Origin: Coenobita brevimanus
Taxonomy: Eukaryota > Arthropoda > Malacostraca > Decapoda > Coenobitidae
Length of the DNA: 64,000 bases
Reading direction: 5' to 3'
NCBI GenBank assembly: GCA_032717465.1
Contig: CM064684.1
Coordinates: forward strand, 2,106,001-2,170,000
Position 1 is the first letter of the stretch; each line of letters starts with the position of its first letter. The translations under genes and the position numbers were made by a program. This document shows positions 10,124 to 21,040 of the stretch, one piece after another. The notes under the pieces were generated by a model, which worked only from the letters and a program-made list of their open reading frames with translations, was not told the origin of the DNA and made no database searches.

Positions 10124-11606
10124 TTAAATTTGGTTATGAAAATTGAGGAGCTTGGTAATGTGGCTGAGTTCAGAGATGGCAACCCTGATTGTCACCTGAC
10201 CATGTGATGGCGAAACACTCAGGTTGGTGGGCACATGACTTCGCTTGACAGGGGTAATAGCAGGGGTCTTGGATGGAGCCATGGTGGTGATGTAGTATTC
10301 CTCAAGGCCAAAAAGAAATGCAGATGGATGAACAGGTAACCAATCAGCAGGGCAGAGTGCAGTAGACAGGCAGCTCAGCTGATCTGTCTGGCAGCTCAGG
10401 GTTTGAATTGTCAAAATGGTGGGGATAACCATGTTGAACAACAAAAAGGGAAATAGATTAATAAATGTCGAAACAATGAATTGCCAAATAACAGTTGGTT
10501 GAAAAACGAGGGTTTGGTGTTCATCGGGCTGAAGCCCTGTCCTTTCCTCCCAGGTTAATGTTTCCATCATACCTGCCTTTGGTCCCTGCCTTGCCTGCCG
10601 TGCACATTCCGTGCCCTGGCCCCTAGCAGGGCGCTGTTGTGAAGAATCTGGCTTATAATCACATGACGAGGCAGGTGATGGTGATGGTGATCCTGGTGAT
10701 GATGGTACTGGTGAAAGCAGGCGATAGGCATATGTCTGGCGGCCATAAAATGATCATGGCCATGCACCTGCATTTGCATATCCAGATGTACGTGGCTGTG
10801 GAGATGAGGCAGGGTCGCATTGCAAGGCAGATAGTAAGGCAGGCCAGTGTGGTGAGGCAGGTCGAGAAGCAGGATAAGTGACAGGTCGACTGGTAGGCAG
10901 AGTGGTTAGTGGAGAGGCTAATGTAGTGGCAGGTCGAGCAGAAATTCCATGGTAGGACTGGAGTCATGCACTGGTGCGAGGCTTGCCTTAAAGCACTTCC
11001 TTCTCCACCTCCTCCCTTTCTCTACTCCTTACCTCCTCTTCCATCTTCCCAGTCGTGCCAATATCCCCCTCTCCAGGATCGCCAATCTCCTGTGAAGCAT
11101 TCCCATAATTGAAAATAGCAAAAGAACGTACAGGGGGAAATGATGGGCACACAGTGGAGGACTCGCGTGATCCACCCTCCTCATCTGACACATGAATTTC
11201 GACACCAATCATAGCACTGTTGCTTTCCTCAGGGGAAGAGTCACTTTCCCCACTCACAATTGGTGATAATGTCACCTTGAGTTCTCTCCCTACCGCGCTA
11301 TCACTAAGGCCTTCTGTTTTCGGGCCTTTGGACTTCATCAGGATTGAAGCCAGCGGCTATGGGCGCTCAGTCCAGGGTCTGGACACAGGGAAGGCTTTTT
11401 GCATAGATCCATCCATTACGGAGGTATGCATTCAACTGGAGCATGACTTGGATTCGTGCAGGATGGTTGCCTGTGGCTTCGTGTGGTGAAAATAACCCGT
11501 GGAATATTGAAACAATGTCGGAAACACTAGGTCATGTACTGTATGCATGCCACCCGGATATCCCTGGGCCATCCTGTATACATGACACCCGGATGCGATG
11601 GGTTAA
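10124..11606 (-). mobile_element. Relic of a second, divergent piggyBac (5' part)
   Basis: The right end carries TTAA at 11603-11606. Reading leftwards the terminus is CCCATCGCATCCGGGTGTCATG-like with a second ATCCGGGTGGCATG copy about 40 bp further in, the same terminal plus subterminal layout as the element at 5702-9795. The open frame at 11338-10988 contains TEGLSDSAVGREL, matching RKGLSDSAVACEL near the N-terminus of the intact transposase, followed by a similar acidic Ser-rich stretch. Further left is a Pro/Ser-rich region and a WEERTGLQPDEHQ segment recalling the start of the transposase domain. The catalytic domain and left terminus are missing. A different piggyBac family member, 5'-only and dead. 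Confidence 0.55.
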
Positions 11607-11904
11607 AGGTTGAAAAGATAAGGAAGAAGAGAGCAGTTGTGGTGTAAATTAACTTTGACTTTATATTAGTACTTAAACTGAAATTAAAATATACAAGAGT
11701 ACGATACAGGAATAACAGTGCTGGTGATGGAGTAATGTGTTTCTTCTTGCAGTGTTGAAAAATACATGAACTGAACTCAGTAAGAAGTATTGGTTTGTTC
11801 AGTAATAATAATGCTAAGTAAAGGGAGAAATACATTTGTTCCCTTGACTCCCAGTGTATCCCCACAGAACCCATATAACAGCTATAAATTGTTTTGTGTC
11901 ATTT
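11607..11904. other. AT-rich spacer
   Basis: No gene or recognisable repeat seen between the piggyBac relic and the LINE fragment. Confidence 0.4.
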
Positions 11905-12135
11905 ATAAAAGCTCTATCATGCTTGCATCGCGGCCTTGGTCACCAAATGGCAGGTCTCCATGCTGCTTGATCTCTGGCAGCCTCCCTGTTCAGTCTCTTA
12001 TCTCTGAGGTCACACACTATGACCTCATCCCAGGTCTTTTTCAGTCTGCCTTTCACAGCCTTACCCCCAGTGTTCACACTTTTCACTTTCTACACCCATT
12101 TGTCATCCCCCATCCTCTCCACATGCCCAGACCCA
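11905..12135 (-). mobile_element. LINE 3'-end fragment, GHVERMGDDKWV type
   Basis: The minus strand reads GSGHVERMGDDKWV, a stop, KVKSVNTGGKAVKGRLKK, then WDEVIVCDLRDKRLNREAAR and DQAAWRPAI. This is the C-terminal end of a LINE ORF2 after the reverse transcriptase domain. The same family recurs at 3895-4590 (-), 16680-16800 (+) and 17325-17375 (+). Confidence 0.75.
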
Positions 12136-12685
12136 CGTGAAGTCAGTATCAGTGTGCGATAAATAGGAATGCACTCGGTTTTCTCTGTGTAACCTTATAA
12201 ATTGGTTGAGAGCTGGCCAGGGCTGAAGAATGGGGCAAGGTCTAGATTAGGGTAGGCTTATAGATTATTGAAATACGTTTTTTTTTTTAATGTTTTGAAA
12301 ATTATTGTTGAAGTTTGGGAAGACAAATTCCTCAATGTGGGGAGGGTGTGGCAGAGGTGTGTGTGTGTGAGATAATTGTGGGAAAAGTGAGAGAGCCAGA
12401 ATTATTCAAAGTACACACACACACACACTGGAGAAATGGTGTGTGTGTGTGTATGAGAATGTACTATGGTATTGCAAACACTGATATCAATCCACTTTCT
12501 CATGTTAAACTATGAGACAGTGAGCAATGAACTTTGGAACCCAGCTAAGTGATAATCAGAAACTAATACACTTTTCAGAATATCCTTTAAGAGTTTCATA
12601 ATTGTTTGGCCAAAAAGTGGAGTGTTATTCCTGAACACAACCGTATATATGTACCAGAATTTATTGTGTCTGGTGTTACTCTCTC
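12136..12685. other. Spacer with GT/AC microsatellites
   Basis: No gene. Short (GT)n at 12357-12368, (AC)n at 12412-12428 and (GT)n at 12440-12452 lie close together and can pair with each other. Confidence 0.5.
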
Positions 12686-12689
12686 TCTC

Positions 12690-13046
12690 TCATAACACTT
12701 CTTTGTGACTAGCACCACACTCCAGTGTTAATTTCTTCGTACAGATCAGATTTCACGATGGAGAGATGGGAATTTCACACCTATACTCTTTTTACCCTAT
12801 CTTGGCCAAAAATTTCCATCTCTCCATCTTGAATGCAGAGTTGGAAGGATAGATTGACACCAGATGATGATGCTAGTCACAAAGAAGTGCTGTGGGAAGT
12901 ATGTAGAGTGATAGGATTTTTTTTCCTCTAACTTGGCCTAAAATTTCCATCTCTCCATCTTGAATCTTGAGTTGGAAGGATAGATTGACACCAGATGATG
13001 ATGCTAGTCACAAAGAAGTGCTGTGGGAAGTATGTAGAGTTATGGG
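12690..13046. mobile_element. Palindromic repeat with ends CACTTCTTTGTGACTAGC
   Basis: The left end (about 12690-12712) reads ATAACACTTCTTTGTGACTAGC and its complement GCTAGTCACAAAGAAGTGCT occurs at about 12872 and again at 13006. The right part is a tandem duplication of about 128 bp containing AATTTCCATCTCTCCATCTTG. The same body in reverse orientation is repeated three times at 57085-57315. Confidence 0.65.
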
Positions 13047-13164
13047 ACTGTCTCTTTCTGGTATAGAGGTACATGAAATAAGCTGCAAAAGGATAAAAAT
13101 GTGGGCCAGATTAGAGTAAATGTCTTATAATTAACAGAGTATAGTGTATAATAAGTGTATGTTT

Positions 13165-13290
13165 TTCAGGATTGGTGGTGTAGTGGTTATAACGACCCAG
13201 ATGGAGTGACAGCCTTGCCAGAGTGTGTGGGCTTAGTACACAGGAGGTGATATGCAGCTTTGGATCACACAATATCATCAAGAGGAGTAG
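13165..13290 (+). mobile_element. Possible tRNA-derived SINE head
   Basis: ATTGGTGGTGTAGTGGTTATAA carries an A-box-like TGGTGTAGTGG. No convincing B box follows, so this is an old or truncated copy at best. Confidence 0.3.
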
Positions 13291-13370
13291 GCCAGGCATA
13301 ACCCCTTATATTTACTGCACTACGATCATCTCATCTGGGCACCCTACAGTATACTGAGTGAGTACCTCCT

Positions 13371-13371
<1 letters not shown>

Positions 13372-13401
<30 letters not shown>

Positions 13402-13450
13402 ATTTGTGTGTGGGATTTGTTTTTGTGAGAATTTTGTGTGTGTGTGTATT
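13372..13450. repeat. (GT)n-(GA)n microsatellite
   Basis: (GT)n, then (GA)n at about 13386-13401, then further GT-rich words. Confidence 0.8.
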
Positions 13451-13489
13451 TACCTTGTTGTATGTACCAAGTTGTGATATACAGGAAAT

Positions 13490-13695
13490 AAGTTACGCTT
13501 ATGGAGTCCCGTCTCTGTTTCTTAGTAAATTGTACAGGGGTACAATCACAGCCTTTTTCCACTCTGCTGGCACAGCTCCACTCATCCATGCCTTCCTAAC
13601 ATGTCTCCAACAAGCATTTCATTCCGCTCTCTCCAATACATTTAATCATCTTTGCATACACCACATCAATCTGTCGTGTGCTGGGTGTTGTTTTG
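13490..13695 (-). mobile_element. RTE-like LINE RT N-terminal fragment
   Basis: The minus strand reads DVVYAKMIKCIGESG, then in a shifted frame AWMSGAVPAEWKKAVIVPLY. The W(K)KAVIVPLY motif is the start of the RT domain in RTE-type LINEs. Stops and a frameshift show it is dead. It abuts the 3' end of the jockey-type LINE. Confidence 0.65.
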
Positions 13696-16247
13696 ATGTT
13701 CCTTGGTGTGTGTGCATGTGCTGCCATGTGGGCTAGTGTAGAGGATGTTGTGGGTTTGTGGAGGCTGCCGCGAGAATTTGGGTGCCTTTCATGTCTAGGT
13801 GATCGTTGACTTTGAGGACTTTGGTTTCTTGATGTAGGTGGTCTGTGTGTGTAGTAGCTGTGCAGCCTGTGGTTATTTTTAGAGCCTTGTTCTGTATGGT
13901 CTGTAGTGTGTTTTAGTGAGGTTAGAAGCCCAGGCAGGGCTTGCATAATTCATCACTGAATGTATATATTGTCTGTATACTATGGTGCTGGTTTCTTTGT
14001 TGTGTCCAAATGTTGTATGGGCAAGTGACCTCAAGGCATTGAGTCTTGGTGTTATTTTATCTTTAATGTTTGTGATGTGTTGTTTAAATGACATTGATGT
14101 ATTGTATGTTACACCAAGAATTTTGTGTGTGTGTGTGTGTGTTTGGTAGGGGTGTTGCTTACGGTGAGGTGTGTAATGTAAATGTGTTCTGCTGTCCAGT
14201 TTGTGAGAAGGGTCACTGTAGATTTGACTGGGGCTATTTTGAGCCAGTTTATGGTGAACCATTCGTGTAGTGTGTAGAGGTAAGGTTGGAGGATGTGTGC
14301 GGCTGTGTTGTGGTGTGTACATGTACCAGTAAGTGTTATGTCATCTGCATAGGAAGCTGTGTGTATCTGTGGTGTGTGGGGTGTGGGTATGTCATGCATG
14401 TATAGGTTAAAGAGTGTAGGGAACAGAACAGATCTTTGAGGGACGCCGTTTGTGAAGTTTCTGATGTTCGATGACAGACCGGCAAATGTTACATGTGCAC
14501 ATCTGCCTGCCTGTAAGTGGTGTGCCAGCCATCTTTTTGTGTTATTGTGCATGTTTGTGTTGAATATTTTGTTTGTGAGGTTGTGGCATGGGATGGCATC
14601 AAAAGCTTTGCTAATATCTAGTGTGACTAGGAGTGTTCTGTGTGGTGACCTAGCTGAATTCATGCCATCAGAAACTTTCTGTGTCCCGGTAAGGTCTGTA
14701 AGAAGAGTGTTTGTGGTAGTGGTCTAAATCCATGTTGTGATGGGGCTTAGGGGGTGTGAGGTGTAACTAGTTGTAATACCAGTCGTTAGTGACTTTGGAG
14801 GGGGTGCAGAGGAGTGTGATGGTGCGGTGTGAGAAGGGTAACGTGGGGTCTTTGTTGGGTTCAGGGATAGTGATGATAATGCCATGCTTCCAGATGTTGG
14901 GTATTATGTTCTGTGAGTAGCTGTTGTTTGATATGTTGGTGAGTGCTTGTATGCCATGTGGTCCAAGGTGTTCAAGGTGTACAGTATGTTGCTTTTAAAT
15001 GTTGTCTGGTCCACAGGCAGATGAGTGCTTAAGGTTGCTAATGATGTGCTTCGTCTGGTTGTAAGTGAAAGGTGCAAAGTCTGGGTCTGTGGGGAATTCT
15101 CTCTTACTTCAGATGATTTGTCGGTCATTGCGATAGGGGTTTAGATGGTTGACATCTGAAAAGTGATTGATGAGAGTGTTTGTTTGAAGGTATGGTGTCT
15201 GTTGTTATGATGGCAGCATATGATTGTTTATTGTTGCTGTTGGAGAGTTTGATGCTGTTTAGTGTTTTGTAGAGTTTGCTGGTGTTTGTTTTGTGGTCAG
15301 GTGTTGGGAGATAATTATTTCAGTTTAGTGTTTGCTGTTCTGATATTTTATTGTTTATTTGAGTTTTGAGTTCCTGTATTTGTTGTACGGTGTCTTGTGT
15401 GTGGGATGTTGGGGAGTGTCGCAATGTGTCCCATTGACTGAAGAGGCCTTGAATTTCTGGCGTGAAGTTGGGGTTGTCTCTCTTTCTGTTGCCTCAAGGG
15501 ATGAGTCTTTTGTCTGCGTTTTGTATAATTGTATTTAAAATGATTGATGAGGAACACACTGAGGTGGTTTGGCCATGTGGAGAGGATGGAGGGTGAAAGA
15601 CTGACGAAGAGAGTGTATGTGAGTGAGGTGGAGGGGGGAAGAGGGAGGGGGAGGCCGAGGATGAGATGGAGGGATGGGGTGGAGAGGTATATGAGAGAGG
15701 GGGGTGTGAGTTGGGAGCAGGGCAGTGAAATGGCGGGGGACAGGGCGACTTGGAGGTGATTTGTTTGTGGCCACCCCAAACGGGATTGAGGCGTCTGGCA
15801 ATAGATAGATAGATAGATAGTATTGAAAGTGTGCACAGCGGTGTTGATATTTGTGATGCTTGTACTGTTTCATGTTTCAAAGTGTTCTGTATCAGTTGTA
15901 AATGCCTCCCAGTTGGCTCTCTTATAATTAGTGTGTCTGTGGCCAGCTGGGGTGATTCTGGTTTTGGTAGTGATGATGATTGGGAGGTGATCAGATCCAA
16001 GGGTTTTGACCACTCTCCAGAATGTTGTGGGGGCGAGGTTTGGGGAAGAGGGGGATGATGGGAGGAAGAGGGCTTGGTGTGGGACATGGGTATGTTGATG
16101 GAGATTATTTGGTTTGAAAAGATGATCTGTTTGGGATTGTAGTACCAGCCCTCTGTTTGTGTCAGGGTAGAGGGTTGAGATGGATAGCACCACAGTGTCT
16201 GGTTCAACGCCCAGTGTTAGGTAGATGGCCATGGGGGTGCTGTACAA
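13696..16247 (-). mobile_element. Jockey-type LINE, ORF2 remnant with nested insertion
   Basis: From right to left the minus strand shows the end of an APE endonuclease (LGSDHLPIIITTKT, near 15980), then, interrupted by a 280-bp RTE insertion, ADKRLIPRGNRKRDNPNFTP, a palm region with LVTLDISKAFDAI (motif A), NGVPQRSVLFPTLFNLYM (motif B, with the conserved Gly after Gln changed to Arg) and ASYADDITLTG (motif C). The thumb and C-terminal end follow (RLNALRSLAHTTFGHNKET, YIHSVMNYASPAWASN). Several frameshifts and stops separate these blocks. Endonuclease plus RT order and the motifs fit the jockey group. The 5' end is missing beyond 16247. Confidence 0.85.
15532..15828 (+). mobile_element. RTE-type LINE 3' end nested in the jockey LINE
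   Basis: Insertion 15541-15820 is flanked by TATTTAAA (15532-15539) and TATTGAAA (15821-15828), a target duplication with one mismatch, and interrupts the jockey frame. The insert reads LRWFGHVERMEGERLTKRV, then EVEGGRGRGRPRMRWRDGV and RATWR before the TGA at 15757-15759. A short 3' UTR with GGCCACCCCAAACGGGATTG follows and ends in (ATAG)n. Short tandem 3' tails are typical of RTE-clade elements (family knowledge). It is 5'-truncated, with an open C-terminal frame. It serves as the reference for seven other fragments in this window. Confidence 0.85.
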
Positions 16248-16317
16248 TATCCAGCGTGTGGCTTTATTCAGTGTAAGGCTTGGCTGAATTACAATGCATA
16301 ATTAAGAGTTTATTGTA
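16240..16317 (-). mobile_element. Fragment of a pogo-type MITE end
   Basis: GGCTTTATTCAGTGTAAGG and ATAATTAAGAGTTTATTGTA match the right end of the complete MITE at 35361-35707 with decay. It marks the 5' boundary of the jockey LINE. Confidence 0.55.
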
Positions 16318-16342
16318 TTATTATTATTATTATTATTATTGT
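16315..16342. repeat. (TTA)n microsatellite
   Basis: Uninterrupted TTA repeats. Confidence 0.85.
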
Positions 16343-16424
16343 ACAGTATTCATTTTAGGATTTTTTCGTGCATATCAGTTTGTTGTGTGTTTATACTGTG
16401 TACGTTGATGATGTGTTTATGGCA

Positions 16425-16590
16425 AAAATACCAGTTTGACTAATAACCAAGGAGACTCATTTGACTAGTAACCAAGAAGACTCAGTTTGACTAATAACTA
16501 AGGAGACTTTTACTAGTAACCAGGGAGACTCATTTGACTGTTTAACTAAGGAGATTCATTGACCTAGTAACCAAGGAGACTCAGTAACCC
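16425..16590. repeat. About 25-27-bp tandem array
   Basis: Six to seven units of TTTGACTAGTAACCAAGGAG followed by ACTCA, with small indels. Confidence 0.85.
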
Positions 16591-16679
16591 ACTAAAAACT
16601 GCTTAGGATTATATTTATGTATTTTTTTATTTTTTATTAATGTAGATCATTTTTTCAGGGGTGGGGTTGATGGGAGGGC

Positions 16680-16805
16680 AGCAAGATGGCGGAGGACGAG
16701 GTGATATGGAGATGTTCGTAACTGAATAGGGAGGCTGCCAGAGATCAAGCAGCATTGAGGGCCGCCATCAGGTGACCAAGGCCGACGCATGCAAGTATGT
16801 TGGAG
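16680..16805 (+). mobile_element. LINE 3'-end fragment (GHVERMGDDKWV family)
   Basis: AATAGGGAGGCTGCCAGAGA followed by TCAAGCAGC and GGTGACCAAGGCCGACGCAT matches the end of the LINE fragment at 11905-12135, in the opposite orientation. It joins directly to a SINE-A copy. A further small piece lies at 17325-17375. Confidence 0.65.
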
Positions 16806-16807
16806 CC

Positions 16808-17322
16808 TTTGGGGCGCTCACCATCCATTCACTCGATGTAGTGCTGCTGTTGGGTGTCTGCCCTTTCCCCTCCTCCATTCTTCTTTCCTTCTCTCCTCTT
16901 CTGTCTTTCATTCCTTCATTCTTTCCTTGTCCTTCTGCCTGCGGGTAACTGTACACTCCTTCTTCAGCCTTTCTTTCCTTCATTCTTTCCTCTTCATTCT
17001 GCCTGTGGGTGACTCTACACTGAGTGGCAAGCCAAATGGTTTCATGTACACCAGGATACTATTTACTACGCTGGGTGGTAACCATATAACCAAATTTTGG
17101 CACCTGGTGGTTTAGTGGGTAATTATTGCACTCAGATCGGATTGAGCCGGTGAAGGTTTATATCCAAGGGGTGGTTGGGGTTGATTGCTCATGTAATGCC
17201 ACTCAGGGATGAGGGGTTGGTCACTCTCATCTTAAATGTCAGGACCAACTGCCTAGCCCCGGGCTACTGCCCTCCTGATGGGGCGATGTGGGATTGAATG
17301 ATGGTTGGATGGATGAATATTA
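16808..17322 (+). mobile_element. SINE-A copy with (GATG)n-type tail
   Basis: The 5' module has CTCACCATCCATTCACTCGA, a CT-rich stretch, and GGGTGGTAACCATATAACCA. A tRNA-like module follows: A-box-like TGGTTTAGTGGG and B-box-like GGTTTATATCC. The body contains ATGCCACTCAGGGATGAG and AATGTCAGGACCAACTGCC, and the copy ends in GGATGGATG. Copies with the same order are at 22160-22590 (+), 25359-25785 (-) and 32288-32728 (+). Confidence 0.75.
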
Positions 17323-17439
17323 AAAGGACTGAAGAGAGGCTGCCAGAGATCAAACAAGTGTGGAGAGCCTTTATAAACGATACAAACGAGCGATGCTTCC
17401 TCTGCATACAAAGTTACTGTTTATTATGTTTGATAGATG

Positions 17440-17510
17440 AATTGATTGTTAGAAGATAGAGTGATTTTTTGCTAGGTAGATAGATGGATAGATAAGAAAG
17501 AAAACTTGCT
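17440..17510. repeat. GATA-rich simple repeat
   Basis: Imperfect GATA/GATG words. Confidence 0.6.
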
Positions 17511-17576
17511 GTTTGAGAGTTCCTTAACTTGATACCATGTGCTAAAATCAAATTATTATTTCAGTTTGTTATTGTG

Positions 17577-17662
17577 GTACCCCAGTTGTCTAATGGAGCA
17601 GACCCATCAACCACAGGCAAGAAGCACTCCTGTAAGGCTCTCCTGTGTGGTGACGATGATGA
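17577..17662 (+). mobile_element. SINE-D 3'-module fragment
   Basis: GGAGCAGACCCATCAACCACAGGCAAGAAG resembles, in the complementary sense, the GATCTGCTCAGCC end module found at 37968-38090. Short and diverged; call based on order of matching words. Confidence 0.4.
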
Positions 17663-17829
17663 TGAGGAAATTGTCAGCATTATTACTACAACTACCACAG
17701 TCTACCACCACTACTACAACTACCACTATGCTTCAAAATCGTGAGCTAACGTTCAATAGTTCTTTCACTTAACTTGGCGGAGAATATTGTCCTTTTGTGG
17801 CAATACATCCCTCCATAACAATCTTTGTG

Positions 17830-18205
17830 ACCACTGAGATAGACTGATAGGCAGATAGATAAATGATAGAGAGACTGATAGTTGGATAGATATGTTAACA
17901 GTTGCTTTACCATTGAGATAGACTGATAGGCAGATAGATAAATGATATAGAATGATAGATAGTTGGATAGATATGTTAACAGTTGCTTTACCATTGAGAT
18001 AGACTGATAGGCAGATAGATAAATGATATAGAATGATAGATAGTTGGATAGATATGTTAACAGTTGCTTTACCATTGAGATAGACTGATAGATGGATAGA
18101 TATGTTAACAATTGCTTCACCATGGAGATAGACTTACAGGTAAATGTTATAGATAGACTGATAGATAGTTGGATAGATATGTTAACAGTTGCTTCACCAT
18201 ATTGA
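17830..18205. repeat. 81-bp GATA-rich tandem array
   Basis: The word CAGTTGCTTTACCATTGAG recurs at 17899, 17980 and 18061, giving an exact 81-bp period. Flanking units are shortened. Confidence 0.9.
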
Positions 18206-18219
18206 GTTCCTGGGATTGA

Positions 18220-19110
18220 TAGATAGGTGATAGATAGATACAGTTGATAGATAATGATGGATAGACAATGGTGATGACAGGTAGATAGATGGTGATAGAT
18301 AATGCTGGATAGACAGTTGTGATGATAGGCAGATAGATAATGATGGATAGACAGTTGTGATGATAGGTAGATAGATAATGATGGATAGACAGTTGTGATG
18401 ATAGGCAGATAGATAATGATGGATAGACAGTTGTGATGATAGGTAGATAGATAATGATGGATAGATAGTTGTGATGATAGGCAGATAGATAATGATGGAT
18501 AGACAGTTGTGATGATAGGCAGATAGATAATGATGGATAGACAGTTGTGATGATAGGCAGATAGATAATGATGGATAGACAGTTGTGATGATAGGTAGAT
18601 AGATAATGATGGATAGACAGTTGTGATGATAGGTAGATAGATAATGATGGATAGACAGTTGTGATGATAGGTAGATAGATAATGATGGATAGACAGTTGT
18701 GATGATAGGCAGATAGATAATGATGGATAGACAGTTGTGATGATAGGTAGATAGATAATGATGGATAGACAGTTGTGATGATAGGCAGATAGATAATGAT
18801 GGATAGACAGTTGTGATGATAGGTAGATAGATAATGATGGATAGACAGTTGTGATGATAGGTAGATAGATAATGATGGATAGACAGTTGTGATGATAGGT
18901 AGATAGATAATGATGGATAGACAGTTGTGATGATAGGCAGATAGATAATGATGGATAGACAGTTGTGATGATAGGCAGATAGATAATGATGGATAGACAG
19001 TTGTGATGATAGGTAGATAGATAATGATGGATAGACAGTTGTGATGATAGGTAGATAGATAATGATGGATAGACAGTTGTGATGATGATGGTGATAGGTA
19101 GATGAAAGAA
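18220..19110. repeat. 38-bp minisatellite, about 22 copies
   Basis: Unit AGATAGATAATGATGGATAG + ACAGTTGTGATGATAGGC/T. Because 38 is not a multiple of three and the unit has no stop in any minus-strand frame, the array yields a 313-codon minus-strand open frame that repeats every 38 residues. This is a repeat artefact, not a gene. Confidence 0.95.
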
Positions 19111-19204
19111 AAAAAATGGAGACTACATTTTTCACTTTTCCATATTAGTTTACTTCTTTGTGACTATACTCCATTTCACCGTTTGGCACCTTCAGTGATG
19201 TCCT

Positions 19205-19500
19205 CAACGCCTGTAGTGTTTATGTAAATCATTTGCACTTAGCGACGTTCTGCTTAGTACCTTGAGAACCACTGGAAAAGGCAATACAAAAAGGTATATC
19301 CAGTACTGGAGACCCTTACCAATGCTACAGGTGTTGCAGACATTGCTGTTGGTGCCAGACTCGGTGAAATGGAATATAGTGGAATATTCATACAGTCTGT
19401 TATTACAACTTGTCAGCCACAAAGAGGAGAGGACAATTTCAGGCCAGGTTGGGGGTAGGGGGGAGGTAGGAAACACATGTATTGCACCCCACTCAATGGA
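19205..19500 (-). pseudogene. Possible BED zinc-finger (hAT transposase) fragment
   Basis: The minus strand reads STIFHFTESGTNSNVCNTCS, which has the HFT and CxxC spacing of the N-terminal half of a BED zinc finger found in hAT transposases and ZBED proteins. The usual Trp is Phe here and no His pair is visible downstream. A donor-like GTAAGG follows at 19319. Weak call, made on motif shape only. Confidence 0.25.
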
Positions 19501-19744
19501 CATTTGATTGTTATAGCCAACAGACGTTCGGTGAACTTAGTGTCCACTAAGTCTGATGTGCATTGTATATAGGTCTGTTAAATAGAAGGGTCTGCTGTTT
19601 ATAATTTAAAGCACATTTAGTTAATTGATAATCACCTTGGAACATATGTTGATTTAGGATGTTTTACCCAACCTGTATGACACGTGGTAAACTGTACATG
19701 CTTAGTATCGTATGTGCACAGAATTTCGTACATATGGGCCTGCT

Positions 19745-19965
19745 GCCAGTGTCTACAACCTGCACATATATACATGTCCACACCCTCGTGCATACACATG
19801 CCCAGTCTCTTGTACACACATGCCCACAGTCTCTTCTACACACACATGATCAGAGCCTTTTGTATGCACACGCCCATAGCCTCTTGTATGCACACATGCC
19901 CACAGCCTCTTGTACACACATGCCCACAGTCTCTTGTACACACACATGCCCACAGCTGTTGAGAC
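19745..19965. repeat. About 30-bp CACATGCCCACAGTCTCTTG minisatellite
   Basis: About seven units of CACATGCCCACAGYCTCTTGTACACA, imperfect. Confidence 0.85.
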
Positions 19966-19984
19966 CCCAAGAGATGTAGCTGCC

Positions 19985-20830
19985 ATTCCTAAGGCACCCC
20001 AAGGACCTCCAAGACTGCAGCCACCACCCTAAGAGGCCCCACAAGATGCAGCTACCACCCCAAGAGACCCCACAAGATGCAGCTACCACCCTAAGAGGCC
20101 CCACAAGAAGCAGCCACCACCCTAAGAGGTCCCACAAGAAGCAGCCACCACCCTAAGAGGCCCCACAAGATGCAGCCACCACCCTAAGAGGCCCCACAAG
20201 ATGCAGCCACCACCCTAAGAGGCCCCACAAGATGCAGCCACCACCCCAAGAGGCCCCACAAGATGCAGCCACCACCCCAAGAGACCCCACAAGATGCAGC
20301 TACCACCCCAAGAGGCCCCACAAGATGCAGCTCCAACCCCAAGAGGCCCCACAAGATGCAGCTCCAACCCCAAGAGGCCCCACAAGATGCAGCTCCAACC
20401 CCAAGAGGCCCCACAAGAAGCAGCCACCACCCTAAGAGGTCCCACAAGATGCAGCCACCACCCTAAGAGGTCCCACAAGATGCAGCCACCACCCTAAGAG
20501 GTCCCACAAGATGCAGCCACCACCCTAAGAGGCCCCACAAGATGCAGCCACCACCCTAAGAGGTCCCACAAGATGCAGCCACCACCCTAAGAGGTCCCAC
20601 AAGATGCAGCCACCACCCTAAGAGGTCCCACAAGATGCAGCCACCACCCTAAGAGGTCCCACAAGAAGCAGCCACCACCCTAAGAGGTCCCACAAGAAGC
20701 AGCCACCACCCTAAGAGGCCCCACAAGAAGCAGCCACCACCCTAAGACGCCCCACAAGAAGCAGCCACCACCCCAAGACGCCCCACAAGAAGCAGCTGCC
20801 ACCCTGAAGTGGCCCCACAAACCACATCCC
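19985..20830. repeat. 31-bp minisatellite, about 26 copies
   Basis: Unit AAGAGGCCCCACAAGATGCA + GCCACCACCCT, period 31. Variation sits mostly at GATGC/GAAGC and GGCCC/GGTCC and is arranged in blocks. Open in several frames on both strands, giving spurious repeat ORFs. Confidence 0.95.
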
Positions 20831-21040
20831 CCCACCAAGAGATTAACACAGGTATAAGTTCCTATGGTTACATAAAATATCGAGGAACCCCATGAGACAG
20901 CCACCATCGTAGAGGCCCTACAAGATGCAGTTGCTACCCCAAGAAGCCCTTTGAGACTAGTCAGCCATCTCAAGACTCATAAAGGTCCAAGTTGATTCAG
21001 CTGCTATCCCCTTGAGAGGCCCCACAAGACTCTGATGTCA
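20831..21040. repeat. Degenerate border of the GCCCCACAAGATGC repeat cluster
   Basis: Scattered GAGGCCCTACAAGATGCAG-type units with unique sequence between them. Confidence 0.5.

Noticed and set aside
18194..19135. 313-codon minus-strand open frame
   Set aside because: Entirely the 38-bp minisatellite; periodic in residues, no start context, no domain.
20010..20815. Regular repeats that could suggest a CRISPR array
   Set aside because: Units are directly tandem with no unique spacers, and the DNA is clearly eukaryotic. It is a minisatellite.
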